Shown here piece by piece: positions 38,251 to 46,693 of a DNA stretch of 64,000 nucleotides. The notes under the pieces are model-generated. The model saw only the letters and a program-made list of their open reading frames with translations, had not been told where the DNA came from and made no database searches. The DNA comes from Rickettsiella endosymbiont of Aleochara curtula (GTDB lineage: Bacteria; Pseudomonadota; Gammaproteobacteria; Diplorickettsiales; Diplorickettsiaceae). Positions within the stretch are counted from its first letter, which is position 1. The number at the start of each line of letters is the position of its first letter. The DNA lies in the NCBI RefSeq assembly GCF_964030935.1, contig NZ_OZ034990.1:682001-746000 (forward strand), read 5' to 3'. Position numbers and translations under genes: made by a program.

Positions 38251-38661
38251 TTAATGTGTGATAACTTGCCATATGCCCTGATTATTTCGACAAGCGGTGT
38301 AATTGAAAGAAGGATGCTCAAAAAAACCACGAATTAATTTTATTTCATAATCTCTGCAGCCTTGTCCTTCGGAATTAACAAAAATTTCTTTACTGGTAAA
38401 TGCAAAGCGCGCACCAGTAGTATCGCTAGTCCAACTGACAAATTGTTGAGATTGTGCCGTTGCCACTAAATCTTGCAACTTACTATGATCGGCATTTCCC
38501 ATAAAATGCGCAATAGAAGGATCGACAAAAATATCCTTACTATTATCAAGCTGCGGTTCCATATGGGTTTGTGACGTTTGCACTGGGTGACTGGCACACG
38601 CTGTTAAATTTAAAATAAACACCCAAATGAATAAACACTTAATCATTTTTTTTTGCATCAT
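38251..38661 (-). CDS. Outer-membrane lipoprotein with 17-kDa surface-antigen-like C-terminal domain
   Basis: The 136-residue product has a signal peptide ending in the lipobox LTAC, so Cys22 would be lipidated. The C-terminal part (WTSDTTGARFAFTSKE, then GQGCRDYEIKLI and ACRNNQGIWQVI) matches the end of the 17-kDa surface antigen family known from Rickettsia and Legionella relatives. The Gly-zipper of that family is not evident here. GAGG precedes the first ATG by six bases. The start overlaps the alr 3' end by 23 bases. Confidence 0.8.
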   Translation of the reverse strand: MMQKKMIKCLFIWVFILNLTACASHPVQTSQTHMEPQLDNSKDIFVDPSIAHFMGNADHSKLQDLVATAQSQQFVSWTSDTTGARFAFTSKEIFVNSEGQGCRDYEIKLIRGFFEHPSFNYTACRNNQGIWQVITH

Positions 38662-39745
38662 TTATTTCCTCAATGCGCGTACGGACTAACTGTCCTCGAT
38701 TAATTCCACATAATAATTCGAAACGAAAGGATGAAGTACTTTCTGCCACTTGTTCTAAAGGAAGACCTGTTCCCCATAACACCACGGGATCGCCTATCTT
38801 AGCGTCCAGTTGATTCGACAAATTGACCGTCAGCATATCCATAGAAACTTGTCCTATCAATTCACTGAGTTTGTTATTTACCAAAATAGGTGTGCCACTT
38901 TCAGCTCGATGTGGATAACCGTCTCCATATCCTATTGCCACAACTCCAACCCGTAGTGGCTTAGGCGCCATCCATGCTCCCCCGTATCCTACTCTATCAC
39001 CTGATTCCAATTGATGAATAGAAATAATTTCGGATTTTAAAGTCATCACCGGTTTTAGTGCATGTTGTGCGCCGGAAGAATCTGGAAAAGGGGAAACACC
39101 GTATAGCATTAAACCTGGACGCACCCAATCGGCATGCGCTCTAGGATAAGCTAAAATTGCAGCAGAATTAGCTAAGCTGGTGGGAAATTTATACTCTTTG
39201 ATGGTCTGTTCAAATAGTTTTATTTGACACTTAGTGCTTGTATCTTCTGATTTATCCGCGCTAGCAAAGTGTGTCATCACACACACGATATTCAGCCAAG
39301 GACAATGATTTAATTTTTGCAAAACAGCTGCAAAATCATGCGGCGAAAAACCTAAACGGTTCATTCCAGTATTTATTTTCAACCATACATTAATGGTATG
39401 CGGTAATGGATGTTCGCTTAATAAACTTAATTGATTACGATCGTGAATGACCGTGTCAAGTTCGTAATCGGTTAATAAAGGAATTTCATCCTTAGAAAAC
39501 AAACCTTCCATTAGCACTATTCGTTGTTTTATTCCTGCCTGACGTAAATACAAAGCTTCTTCTGAACAGGAAACGCCGAAACCCTCGGCATCGGTTAATG
39601 CTTTAGCGATAGAAATTAAACCGTGTCCATAGGCATTGGCCTTAACCATGGCCAATATTTTGGATTGTGGAGCAATATTACGTATCCGTTTAACATTATG
39701 TCGTAGCGCAGCTAAATCAAGCTCTACAGTAAACGGTCTGCTCAT
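38639..39745 (-). CDS. alr: Alanine racemase
   Basis: The 368-residue fold-type III PLP enzyme has the cofactor Lys in AMVKANAYGHGL near residue 34 and the catalytic Tyr region in GYGGAWMAPKPLRVGVVAIGYGDGYPH. The length matches E. coli Alr (359). It makes D-alanine for peptidoglycan. The start overlaps the dnaB stop by four bases, and the dnaB-alr order is common in gammaproteobacteria. D-alanine is also a possible substrate for the oxidase at 53547. Confidence 0.97.
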   Translation of the reverse strand: MSRPFTVELDLAALRHNVKRIRNIAPQSKILAMVKANAYGHGLISIAKALTDAEGFGVSCSEEALYLRQAGIKQRIVLMEGLFSKDEIPLLTDYELDTVIHDRNQLSLLSEHPLPHTINVWLKINTGMNRLGFSPHDFAAVLQKLNHCPWLNIVCVMTHFASADKSEDTSTKCQIKLFEQTIKEYKFPTSLANSAAILAYPRAHADWVRPGLMLYGVSPFPDSSGAQHALKPVMTLKSEIISIHQLESGDRVGYGGAWMAPKPLRVGVVAIGYGDGYPHRAESGTPILVNNKLSELIGQVSMDMLTVNLSNQLDAKIGDPVVLWGTGLPLEQVAESTSSFRFELLCGINRGQLVRTRIEEINDAKKND

Positions 39746-41106
39746 GCATAATTCTCAGCATGATAACGTTGTGCTGCAAAATTTTCAAAACGTGTATATT
39801 TTCCTAAGAAAGTCAGCCGAACTTTACCGGTAGGTCCGTTACGTTGTTTGGCAATAATAATTTCTGCACTACCTTTATCCGGACTGCCTTCGTTGTAAAC
39901 TTCATCACGATAAATAAAAATAATCAAATCCGCATCTTGTTCAATAGCACCCGAATCCCGTAAATCGGACATCACGGGTCTTTTATCGGCGCGTTGTTCT
40001 AAACTTCGGTTTAACTGTGACAATGCGATGATAGGAACATCCAGTTCTTTGGCTAAAGCTTTTAAACTACGCGAAATTTCAGATATTTCTGTGGTACGGT
40101 TTTCCTTAATACCAGGTATTTGCATCAATTGTATGTAGTCGATAACAACTAAGCCTAATGAACCTTGTTCTTTTGCAACTCGGCGCGCGCGCGCACGCAC
40201 TTCCCCAGGACTTAACGCCGGCGTATCGTCAATAAACATTTTTGCCTCGGACAACATGCTAACTGCCGAAGTCACTCGAGGCCAATCTTCATCACTTAAT
40301 TTCCCAGTACGAATTTTATGCTGATCAATGCGTCCTAATGATGACATCATACGCATGGCTAATGCTTGACCTGGCATTTCCATACTAAAAATCAACACCG
40401 GTTTATCGCCTTGTATTGCAGCATGTTCTGCAATATTCATAGCAAATGTCGTTTTTCCCATGGAAGGGCGACCTGCGACGATCACCAAATCAGCCGGTTG
40501 CAAACCGGATGTCATTTCGTCTAGATCTTTGTAAGCAGTTGAAAGTCCGGTAATAACTTGATCGGAGTGAAACAAGATATCGATTCTATCGACCGCTTTT
40601 GCCAAAAAGTCACCAATTCTCTGCGGCCCGCTACCACGCGCGCCTTGATCGGAAATCTGAAATACTTTTCGCTCAGCCTCATCGACTAGTTCAGTAATCG
40701 AACGGCCTTCGGGCATGAAAGCATTTTCGGTGATTTCAGAAGCAATACCAATCAATTGGCGCAAAACCGAACGTTCTCGTACGATATCTGCGTAAGCAAC
40801 AATATTGGCAGCACTCGGTGTATTACGCACCAATTCAAATAAATAAAGATCGCCACCGATCTCTATTAATTCGTTCGTACTTTTTAAAGCATCGGTAAGT
40901 GTAACGACATCAAAAGGCTTAGCGTGATTGGCAAAACTGACGATAGTACGAAATAAAATGCGGTGTGATAAAAGATAAAAATCTTTTTCTTTTAATCGAT
41001 CCGCAACCCTATCCCATGCTTGATTATCCAGCATTAATCCACCCAAAACCGATTGCTCGGCTTCAAGTGAGTGTGGAGGTAACTTAAGATGATCGGTTTT
41101 TTGCAT
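39742..41106 (-). CDS. dnaB: Replicative DNA helicase
   Basis: The 454-residue protein has the N-terminal DnaB collar domain (PHSLEAEQSVLGGLMLD), the linker helix and the RecA-like ATPase with Walker A GRPSMGKTTFA, Walker B LVVIDYIQLM and the arginine-finger region KQRNGPTGKVRL. It is the ring helicase that unwinds the replication fork. It lies between rplI and alr on the same strand. No intein is present. Confidence 0.98.
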   Translation of the reverse strand: MQKTDHLKLPPHSLEAEQSVLGGLMLDNQAWDRVADRLKEKDFYLLSHRILFRTIVSFANHAKPFDVVTLTDALKSTNELIEIGGDLYLFELVRNTPSAANIVAYADIVRERSVLRQLIGIASEITENAFMPEGRSITELVDEAERKVFQISDQGARGSGPQRIGDFLAKAVDRIDILFHSDQVITGLSTAYKDLDEMTSGLQPADLVIVAGRPSMGKTTFAMNIAEHAAIQGDKPVLIFSMEMPGQALAMRMMSSLGRIDQHKIRTGKLSDEDWPRVTSAVSMLSEAKMFIDDTPALSPGEVRARARRVAKEQGSLGLVVIDYIQLMQIPGIKENRTTEISEISRSLKALAKELDVPIIALSQLNRSLEQRADKRPVMSDLRDSGAIEQDADLIIFIYRDEVYNEGSPDKGSAEIIIAKQRNGPTGKVRLTFLGKYTRFENFAAQRYHAENYA

Positions 41107-41187
41107 AGCAAGAATTGCCTAAACCATAAACTAACAAAAAATCCTCAATGCTAGTTTATATTAAATCTTTTGATAAGAAATCATTAG

Positions 41188-41212
41188 CCGGGGTCTTCAA
41201 TTGAAGATTCCC
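41188..41212. other. Palindrome between rplI and dnaB
   Basis: GGGGTCTTCAATTGAAGATTCCC is an almost perfect inverted repeat centred on CAATTG. No T run follows it on the minus strand, so it is not a standard terminator. It may be an attenuating hairpin or protein site in the leader of dnaB. Confidence 0.35.
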
Positions 41213-41310
41213 TCCGTATGGTCGCTGCTAGTTATTCCTATTAATATAGAAGTTAACATCCAAAATACAACATCCGAGTTATATTAGCCAGCTGTAATCA
41301 AACTGAATAT

Positions 41311-41763
41311 TTATTCTTCTGCAACAATATTTACTTTCAGCACAGCAATAACATCGCTGTGTAATTGCACAGAAACTTCATGCTCACCTAATTGACGTAA
41401 AGGACCATTAGGTAAGCGAATTTCACTCTTTTCAAGTATGACGCCTTCAGCATCTGCTGCTCGAACTAATTCAGAAACACCAATAGAGCCATATAAACGA
41501 CCCTCTTCAGCTGATTTAACCGGTATACTTAAAACTAAAGCATTGATCGCCGCTGCGCGTGTTTCAGCCACTTGTAATTTTTCTTGTGCAATTTTCTCTA
41601 ATTCTGCACGCTTGATTTCGAATTCAGCGATCGTTTCCTTATTGGCAGGAACCGCCTTGGCGTGCGGGATTAAATAATTTCGTGCATAGCCATTACGTAC
41701 CGTAACCTGCTGACCTAAATCACCTAAAGAATGTACTTTTTCTAATAAAATCACTTGTGCCAT
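41311..41763 (-). CDS. rplI: 50S ribosomal protein L9
   Basis: This 150-residue protein has the L9 N-terminal globular domain (VHSLGDLGQQVTVRNGYARNYLIP), the long connecting helix and the C-terminal domain (EGRLYGSIGVSELV). The length equals E. coli L9 (149). It is the last ribosomal gene of rpsF-rpsR-DUF2232-rplI, with dnaB about 200 bases further on. Confidence 0.98.
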   Translation of the reverse strand: MAQVILLEKVHSLGDLGQQVTVRNGYARNYLIPHAKAVPANKETIAEFEIKRAELEKIAQEKLQVAETRAAAINALVLSIPVKSAEEGRLYGSIGVSELVRAADAEGVILEKSEIRLPNGPLRQLGEHEVSVQLHSDVIAVLKVNIVAEE

Positions 41764-41787
41764 AAAAAATAAACCTCGATATTCAAT

Positions 41788-42702
41788 TCACTTGTTAACT
41801 CTATTTAATCGATAACGTAAATTAAACACGCTATCAATTATTGCGAATAGTATCAGCGCAGCCGCTACATAAGGAAAAAAAACGGCTAATAATACATAAA
41901 ATAAAAAAACCCATTTATTAGCCACGTTTCTTAAATCTGCCAGCGCATGAAAAACACTTAAACCCGCTAATGCAAAAATCAGTCCCGCCACAGGCAAAGC
42001 ATCCTGCGCCATAACGATGCCTAAGAAACTCAACACACCTATGCCTATAAAAGCTAGTACTTCCCATAAGCTAAGTCGAACACTTTTTAACTCAGGGCGA
42101 AGTTGGCCCGGATTGTATAGCATTGACTGGAACCCTCGTGCAAGTATTAAATTAATAAGTACCGACAAGGAAATAAACGCTATTTGAAAACCCGTAGCAA
42201 ACTTAGCAAAAGAATTCAAATGTGCAGTGTTAACCGCCACATTAAATTGATTTTTCACTAATAATGCATAATGGTCAAACTGATTTACCCAGATCTCGGT
42301 GATATTGGGTATCCAACAATGTACCAATACTACCGCCAATAAGCCTAGCAATAGAATGGCTGTTAATACCGTTTTCCAGCTCTGTGTTCTGCGTAACACT
42401 AGGGCTAACACATAAGTAAATAAGCTGCCGCCGATAATTCCATACAAAATAATCAAACGATTACCTAAACCAGCAACAACTACCGCCGGCAAAATAATCC
42501 ACAATAATACGATAGCCCCTTCTTTAGCGCCTTTACGTAAAGTAATCAAAGCAACGATGACATTACTAACCCAGCCAAATAAAGGCAGGATAGTAAATAA
42601 TAGCCCCACTATGACTGCCTGGCGGCGGCCACGCATGACATAGCTGGCAAAACGATGCAGCATACCCATCGAACCTGAATTTTTGTCTGTGTCGCCGCTC
42701 AA
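41788..42702 (-). CDS. DUF2232 (YybS-like) membrane protein
   Basis: This 304-residue protein has eight to nine hydrophobic helices, starting RFASYVMRGRRQAVIVGLL. Proteins of this family are encoded between rpsR and rplI in many gammaproteobacteria, as here, 25 bases from each. The molecular function is unknown to me; the conserved position suggests coexpression with ribosomal proteins, not a part in the ribosome. Confidence 0.85.
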   Translation of the reverse strand: MSGDTDKNSGSMGMLHRFASYVMRGRRQAVIVGLLFTILPLFGWVSNVIVALITLRKGAKEGAIVLLWIILPAVVVAGLGNRLIILYGIIGGSLFTYVLALVLRRTQSWKTVLTAILLLGLLAVVLVHCWIPNITEIWVNQFDHYALLVKNQFNVAVNTAHLNSFAKFATGFQIAFISLSVLINLILARGFQSMLYNPGQLRPELKSVRLSLWEVLAFIGIGVLSFLGIVMAQDALPVAGLIFALAGLSVFHALADLRNVANKWVFLFYVLLAVFFPYVAAALILFAIIDSVFNLRYRLNRVNK

Positions 42703-42727
42703 CTCACAATCCTCTCTTCAAAACACA

Positions 42728-42964
42728 TTAGCCCATGTTTTGATGTTTATCACAGTAAGGAAGTAAACCTAAAAATCGTGCACGTTTAATCGCTTGCGTT
42801 ATCAAACGCTGAACGGAGGCTGAGGTTCCTGTCGTACGACTGGGAACTATTTTAGCTGTCTCCGTCAGATGATTTTTTAAAAGCGGGATATCTTTATAAT
42901 CGACCTCTGTGCCTTCGGCAGAAATTCGACAATGCTTACGGCGTCTATTTTGATAATTGTTCAT
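42728..42964 (-). CDS. rpsR: 30S ribosomal protein S18
   Basis: The 78-residue basic protein has the S18 core [20 protein letters not shown] and [16 protein letters not shown]. It binds S6 and the central domain of 16S rRNA. It lies 52 bases after rpsF in the usual order. Confidence 0.98.
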   Translation of the reverse strand: MNNYQNRRRKHCRISAEGTEVDYKDIPLLKNHLTETAKIVPSRTTGTSASVQRLITQAIKRARFLGLLPYCDKHQNMG

Positions 42965-43016
42965 AATCTACTCATTTAATAATTAAAAAAAGCTTATGCA
43001 GCATACAAGGTATCCG

Positions 43017-43421
43017 TTAAGCTCTTCCTTCAACTTCAGTTTCTCTGGAATACTCTCGTCTATGTTCATGGCCTTGCATTTCTTTGGCTTTTGCTATGGG
43101 AGACATTTCAGTAATTGCCCGATCGACTTGAATAGTGAGCTGGCGTAACACGGCATCATTAAAGCGAAAATTATCGCTGAGTTCAGCCATAGCTTCTTTT
43201 CCGCACTCGATATTCATCAGAATATAATGCGCTTTGAGAAGCTTATTGATAGGATAGCAAAGCTGTCTACGACCCCAGTCTTCAAGACGGTGAACCTGTC
43301 CACCGCTATTTTTAACAATGGCCGTGTAACGCTGAACCATAGCAGAAACCTGATCGCTTTGATCAGGATGAATTAAAAGCACAATTTCGTAATGACGCAT
43401 TTCAATTTGAGGTTGACTCAT
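43017..43421 (-). CDS. rpsF: 30S ribosomal protein S6
   Basis: I use ATG 43419-43421 ([20 protein letters not shown]), seven bases after GAGAG; the ATG of MRHYE, the E. coli start, has no Shine-Dalgarno here. The 134-residue protein has the S6 ferredoxin-like fold with [17 protein letters not shown] and ends in a charged tail. S6 pairs with S18 in the 30S platform. It is the first gene of the operon and is divergent from ispB. Confidence 0.96.
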   Translation of the reverse strand: MSQPQIEMRHYEIVLLIHPDQSDQVSAMVQRYTAIVKNSGGQVHRLEDWGRRQLCYPINKLLKAHYILMNIECGKEAMAELSDNFRFNDAVLRQLTIQVDRAITEMSPIAKAKEMQGHEHRREYSRETEVEGRA

Positions 43422-43501
43422 AGTATATCTCTCGGTTGAAGCCCTCCAACTAGCGTGGTAGAGCGAGTACACTTAAAAGGACTACCCTTAAAAGCGGGCC
43501 C

Positions 43502-43530
43502 ATTATACGGTCGGGCCCCTCAAGAAGCAA
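43502..43530 (-). promoter_or_regulatory. Predicted promoter of the rpsF operon
   Basis: On the minus strand TTGCTT (43525-43530) and a perfect TATAAT (43502-43507) are separated by 17 bases, with a GC-rich discriminator (GGGCCCGC) after the -10. It lies about 80 bases upstream of rpsF. Confidence 0.65.
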
Positions 43531-43544
43531 TAAATCCCTGCTGC

Positions 43545-43573
43545 TTGACAGGTCTTTCCACGCCGCCTAGCAT
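43545..43573 (+). promoter_or_regulatory. Predicted promoter of ispB
   Basis: TTGACA (43545-43550), 17 bases, then TAGCAT (43568-43573), about 36 bases before the ispB start. It is divergent from, and next to, the rpsF promoter. Confidence 0.55.
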
Positions 43574-43609
43574 TCGGCTTTAAATTAATCATTATTTCTA
43601 ATCAATTCT

Positions 43610-44578
43610 ATGGATTTAGCCCCCATAACAGACTTGGTTAAGAGCGATCTTAACCAAGTCGATGTCCTCATCGATCGCTGCCTTTATTCTGACATCCCCT
43701 TGATAGCAGAATTGGCCAAGCATCTTATTAATAGCGGGGGTAAACGTTTACGTCCTCTAATTGCCTTACTCAGCGCAAAAGCTTTTGGTTACGAGGGCGA
43801 GGCACACATACAACTGGCTGCTAGTTTAGAGCTCATCCATACCGCCACCTTATTACATGATGATGTCATTGACGGATCTGAGCTACGACGCGGTAAAAAA
43901 ACCGCCAATAATTTATGGGGTAATTCAGCTAGTGTTCTAGTCGGCGACTTTCTTTATTCGCGTGCTTTTCAATTGATCAGTCAAATCAATAATTCGCGTG
44001 TCCTCACATCGCTCGCTGACGCCACCAATACACTATCCCAAGCAGAAATTCTACAATTGCTCAGTTGTCACAACGCCGATGTTGATGAAGAATATTGCTT
44101 AAAAATTATCCGAGGTAAAACGGGCGTGCTGTTTTCTATCGCCGCAGAACAACCGGCAATTTTAACTAAACGCTCTGAAGCAGAAATCTCAGGCATGGCC
44201 CATTATGGAACACATTTGGGCATCGCCTTTCAATTGATTGACGACGCACTCGATTATTCTGGAACCAGCCTAGAACTAGGCAAAAGCTTAGGTGATGATC
44301 TGGCCGAGGGCAAACCAACATTACCTATAATTTATGCTTTACAACATGCCAATGCTGAGCAAGCAGCGCTTATAAGAACCGCACTGACGCAAGGCAGCCA
44401 AAAGCATTTAACGTCTATTATTGACATCATGCAATCGACCCTCGCCATCGATTATACGCGTAATCTCGCGGAGCAATATATTCACCAAGCCTTGATGCAC
44501 TTAAAGATCATTCCTGATTCAGCCTACCGTCGAGCACTGGCACAATTGGCAAAATTCGCCAGTACCCGTACTTATTAG
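43610..44578 (+). CDS. ispB: Octaprenyl diphosphate synthase
   Basis: This 322-residue trans-polyprenyl synthase has the first Asp-rich motif in LLHDDVIDGSELRRG and the second in QLIDDALDYSG. The GGKRLRPLIALL segment binds isopentenyl diphosphate. The length and the small residues before the first motif fit IspB, which makes the ubiquinone side chain used with the ubiH and ubiI products elsewhere in the window. Exact chain length cannot be read reliably. Confidence 0.92.
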   Translation: MDLAPITDLVKSDLNQVDVLIDRCLYSDIPLIAELAKHLINSGGKRLRPLIALLSAKAFGYEGEAHIQLAASLELIHTATLLHDDVIDGSELRRGKKTANNLWGNSASVLVGDFLYSRAFQLISQINNSRVLTSLADATNTLSQAEILQLLSCHNADVDEEYCLKIIRGKTGVLFSIAAEQPAILTKRSEAEISGMAHYGTHLGIAFQLIDDALDYSGTSLELGKSLGDDLAEGKPTLPIIYALQHANAEQAALIRTALTQGSQKHLTSIIDIMQSTLAIDYTRNLAEQYIHQALMHLKIIPDSAYRRALAQLAKFASTRTY

Positions 44579-44747
44579 CCATTAATTCTTCGTTTAACTT
44601 ATATAAACCAAGACTGAATTACTCCTATCGTAAGATAAATTGAGGATTTACTCGCGTTTTTTATTTTAAAAAAAATTAGCGTCTATTAAGGTTGAGTTAA
44701 TAAAGTTCCATTAAAATTCCATAAAAAATTCCTATAATTTAGTTTCT

Positions 44748-46124
44748 ATGCCAAAAACTGTAAAAAAACCTTATAAAAATCTAAATAATTTCGAATATTT
44801 AAAAACATTAAACAATAATAATAATAATTTTTCACATCAAGTTTATTTCTTAAAAAAGTTTAAAAATGGAACCTCAAAAAGTCAATGGTATGCTAAGTTT
44901 TTAGGAGAAAATAAAAAAGAAGTTATATTAGAAACGCTTGCCCAAGAATTTTATCGCTTGATACTTTCTCAACAACCAAAAACACGTTGGGTATGTATGC
45001 CTGGAAATGAGGCGGCTATAAAACAATCGAGCGAATATTATGTGATCTCTAAAGAAATATCTGACTTTGATGAACATTTTTTTTTATTTCCAAAAAAAAA
45101 TAAATTAATACTCGATAATAGCATTACTGGTTTGGCTGCTACACAAGTCCTAGCCTTGTGGTTAAATGAAATTGATTTCAAAGCCGGTAACGTAGGTGTC
45201 GATGGAGACGGAAAAGTTATAAAAATTGATGGTGGTTTAAGTTTAATTAAATTAAATCCTAAGTTTAATAATCTCCATGAAGGGAAAAATCTCGATATTA
45301 CTAAAGCCGACCTGAAAACACTGCCTAATTTAGTAAACTACGAGGCTTGTAATTGGCTAAACCAAATTCATTGGAACTTGAATGAAAGGCGTGCCATAAA
45401 AAAAGAACCCACAAAATTAGATAAAAAGATCAAGAAAAGCACGTATTATAAAAATGAATTATATCAAACTATTTTGCGTATTATTTCGATGCCAGATGAA
45501 CTGATTCAATTTTTCATCCAAAGTTATATCGCTAATCCTAGCGATATAACGAAATTTTCTAATTTCATCATTGTTAGAAAACAACAGTTAGCATTGGCAG
45601 CTGAACAAATATCCGCTTTTAATAAATATCGCCAGAGCAATCCAGCGCGCGAGGAAATTATCGATTTTTTAAAGTACTTAAGAACCTTTAAAACCATGCG
45701 TAAATTCTTCTTGCTCACTGAATTTGAAAATCAATACAAAATTAATATCGAGGGGATCATACTTCGAAATATGACTCAAGAGTTTACTCTAAAAAACTTT
45801 GCTAAAGAACTCGATACCTACCATCAGAATTTAAACCAAGCAATTCATGAAGAAATTAATTTTGATCTATTAGTAACCGAAAATTTTATCCTAGATCCAA
45901 ATCGCGAAGCAATTATCTCAGATCTCAGTATCTTGAAAGAATTTATAAGCGACTATCTAACTTTACCAACAATCTTTAAAAAAAGGGCATTAGTTAACCT
46001 TTTAACAGATTTCGTAGAAAATCTTAAAGCAGATTTAGTAATGAAAGAGAAAAATTTCATTGTTCCAGATCTAATCGAATCTATTAATAAAGTGTTGTTC
46101 GTTAATGATAGCTCAAAAAAATAA
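44748..46124 (+). CDS. Putative atypical kinase-fold protein, candidate effector
   Basis: The 458-residue soluble protein has features of the PI3/4-kinase or HipA-like fold. These are a possible ATP lysine in WYAKFLG (Lys50), an acidic helix ETLAQEFYRLI, a catalytic-loop-like NEIDFKAGNV (Asp143, Asn148) and a metal-binding KIDGGLSL (Asp161). The remaining 290 residues are helical and unrecognised. No Shine-Dalgarno and no signal peptide are evident. Legionella effectors with such kinase folds are known, but the substrate here is unknown. The ORF ends at TCA-AAA-AAA-TAA; a -1 slip on this A run would add 43 residues to 46252. Confidence 0.6.
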   Translation: MPKTVKKPYKNLNNFEYLKTLNNNNNNFSHQVYFLKKFKNGTSKSQWYAKFLGENKKEVILETLAQEFYRLILSQQPKTRWVCMPGNEAAIKQSSEYYVISKEISDFDEHFFLFPKKNKLILDNSITGLAATQVLALWLNEIDFKAGNVGVDGDGKVIKIDGGLSLIKLNPKFNNLHEGKNLDITKADLKTLPNLVNYEACNWLNQIHWNLNERRAIKKEPTKLDKKIKKSTYYKNELYQTILRIISMPDELIQFFIQSYIANPSDITKFSNFIIVRKQQLALAAEQISAFNKYRQSNPAREEIIDFLKYLRTFKTMRKFFLLTEFENQYKINIEGIILRNMTQEFTLKNFAKELDTYHQNLNQAIHEEINFDLLVTENFILDPNREAIISDLSILKEFISDYLTLPTIFKKRALVNLLTDFVENLKADLVMKEKNFIVPDLIESINKVLFVNDSSKK

Positions 46125-46368
46125 AAAAACCTATACCCACTCCACGAAAAAATGCGATTCAACCATTGCCTTCTGTAGGATTTTTTAATGTACATCAACA
46201 AAAAATATCCGAGGCTTATCGCCAGCATGATATCCACCATGGCATAAAATGAATTTAGCAATTACCACAAAAAGGGGGGAACAAACCCTACATAAGCATA
46301 TTGAAACTAGCTGAATGAAACTAAAACTGATAAAATTCCCCACAGTTTTTTGACCTATTAGCCAAATG

Positions 46369-46445
46369 CGGGATGTAGCTCAGCTTGGTAGAGCACTAAC
46401 TTCGGGAGTTAGGGGCCGGAGGTTCGAATCCTCTCATCCCGACCA
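46369..46445 (+). tRNA. tRNA-Pro (anticodon CGG)
   Basis: It begins CGGGATGTAGCTCAGCTTGG and ends CATCCCGACCA with an encoded CCA. The acceptor stem CGGGATG/CATCCCG is complete, the anticodon stem-loop CTAAC-TTCGGGA-GTTAG exposes CGG, and the T arm is GGAGGTTCGAATCCTC. Confidence 0.95.
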
Positions 46446-46529
46446 CGACTAACATCTGGAAATACTGTTGTTTCTTACTCCATATAACAAACTGATCGTT
46501 ATGCCACACAATCCGAATGTAGGGAATTT

Positions 46530-46596
46530 GTAAGATAAACTCGTCTGCGTTGTTTCTTTTTGCGCTGGATTGACCTTCTGCTGAAATAAAAATTGA
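46530..46596 (-). pseudogene. 3' relic of a paralogue of the 694-residue protein
   Basis: On the minus strand the DNA reads QFLFQQKVNPAQKETTQTS, nearly identical to the C-terminal QFLPQQKVNPAQKETTRAG of the protein at 48223-50307, and at DNA level the shared run is about 45 bases with few differences. No open frame continues upstream, so only the end of a duplicated gene is left. Confidence 0.7.
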
Positions 46597-46693
46597 TTCC
46601 TTTTGACATAATAAAAAAGTAACTCAATTACCTAATTTGAGTTCAACGGAATTAGAGAAAGCCCTTTACAGCTTAAGAGTATATCAGCGCTTT

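Noticed and set aside
38127-38330. 68-codon N-terminal extension of dacB
   Set aside because: It translates a REP-like palindrome and hides the signal peptide that starts at the ATG of 38126.
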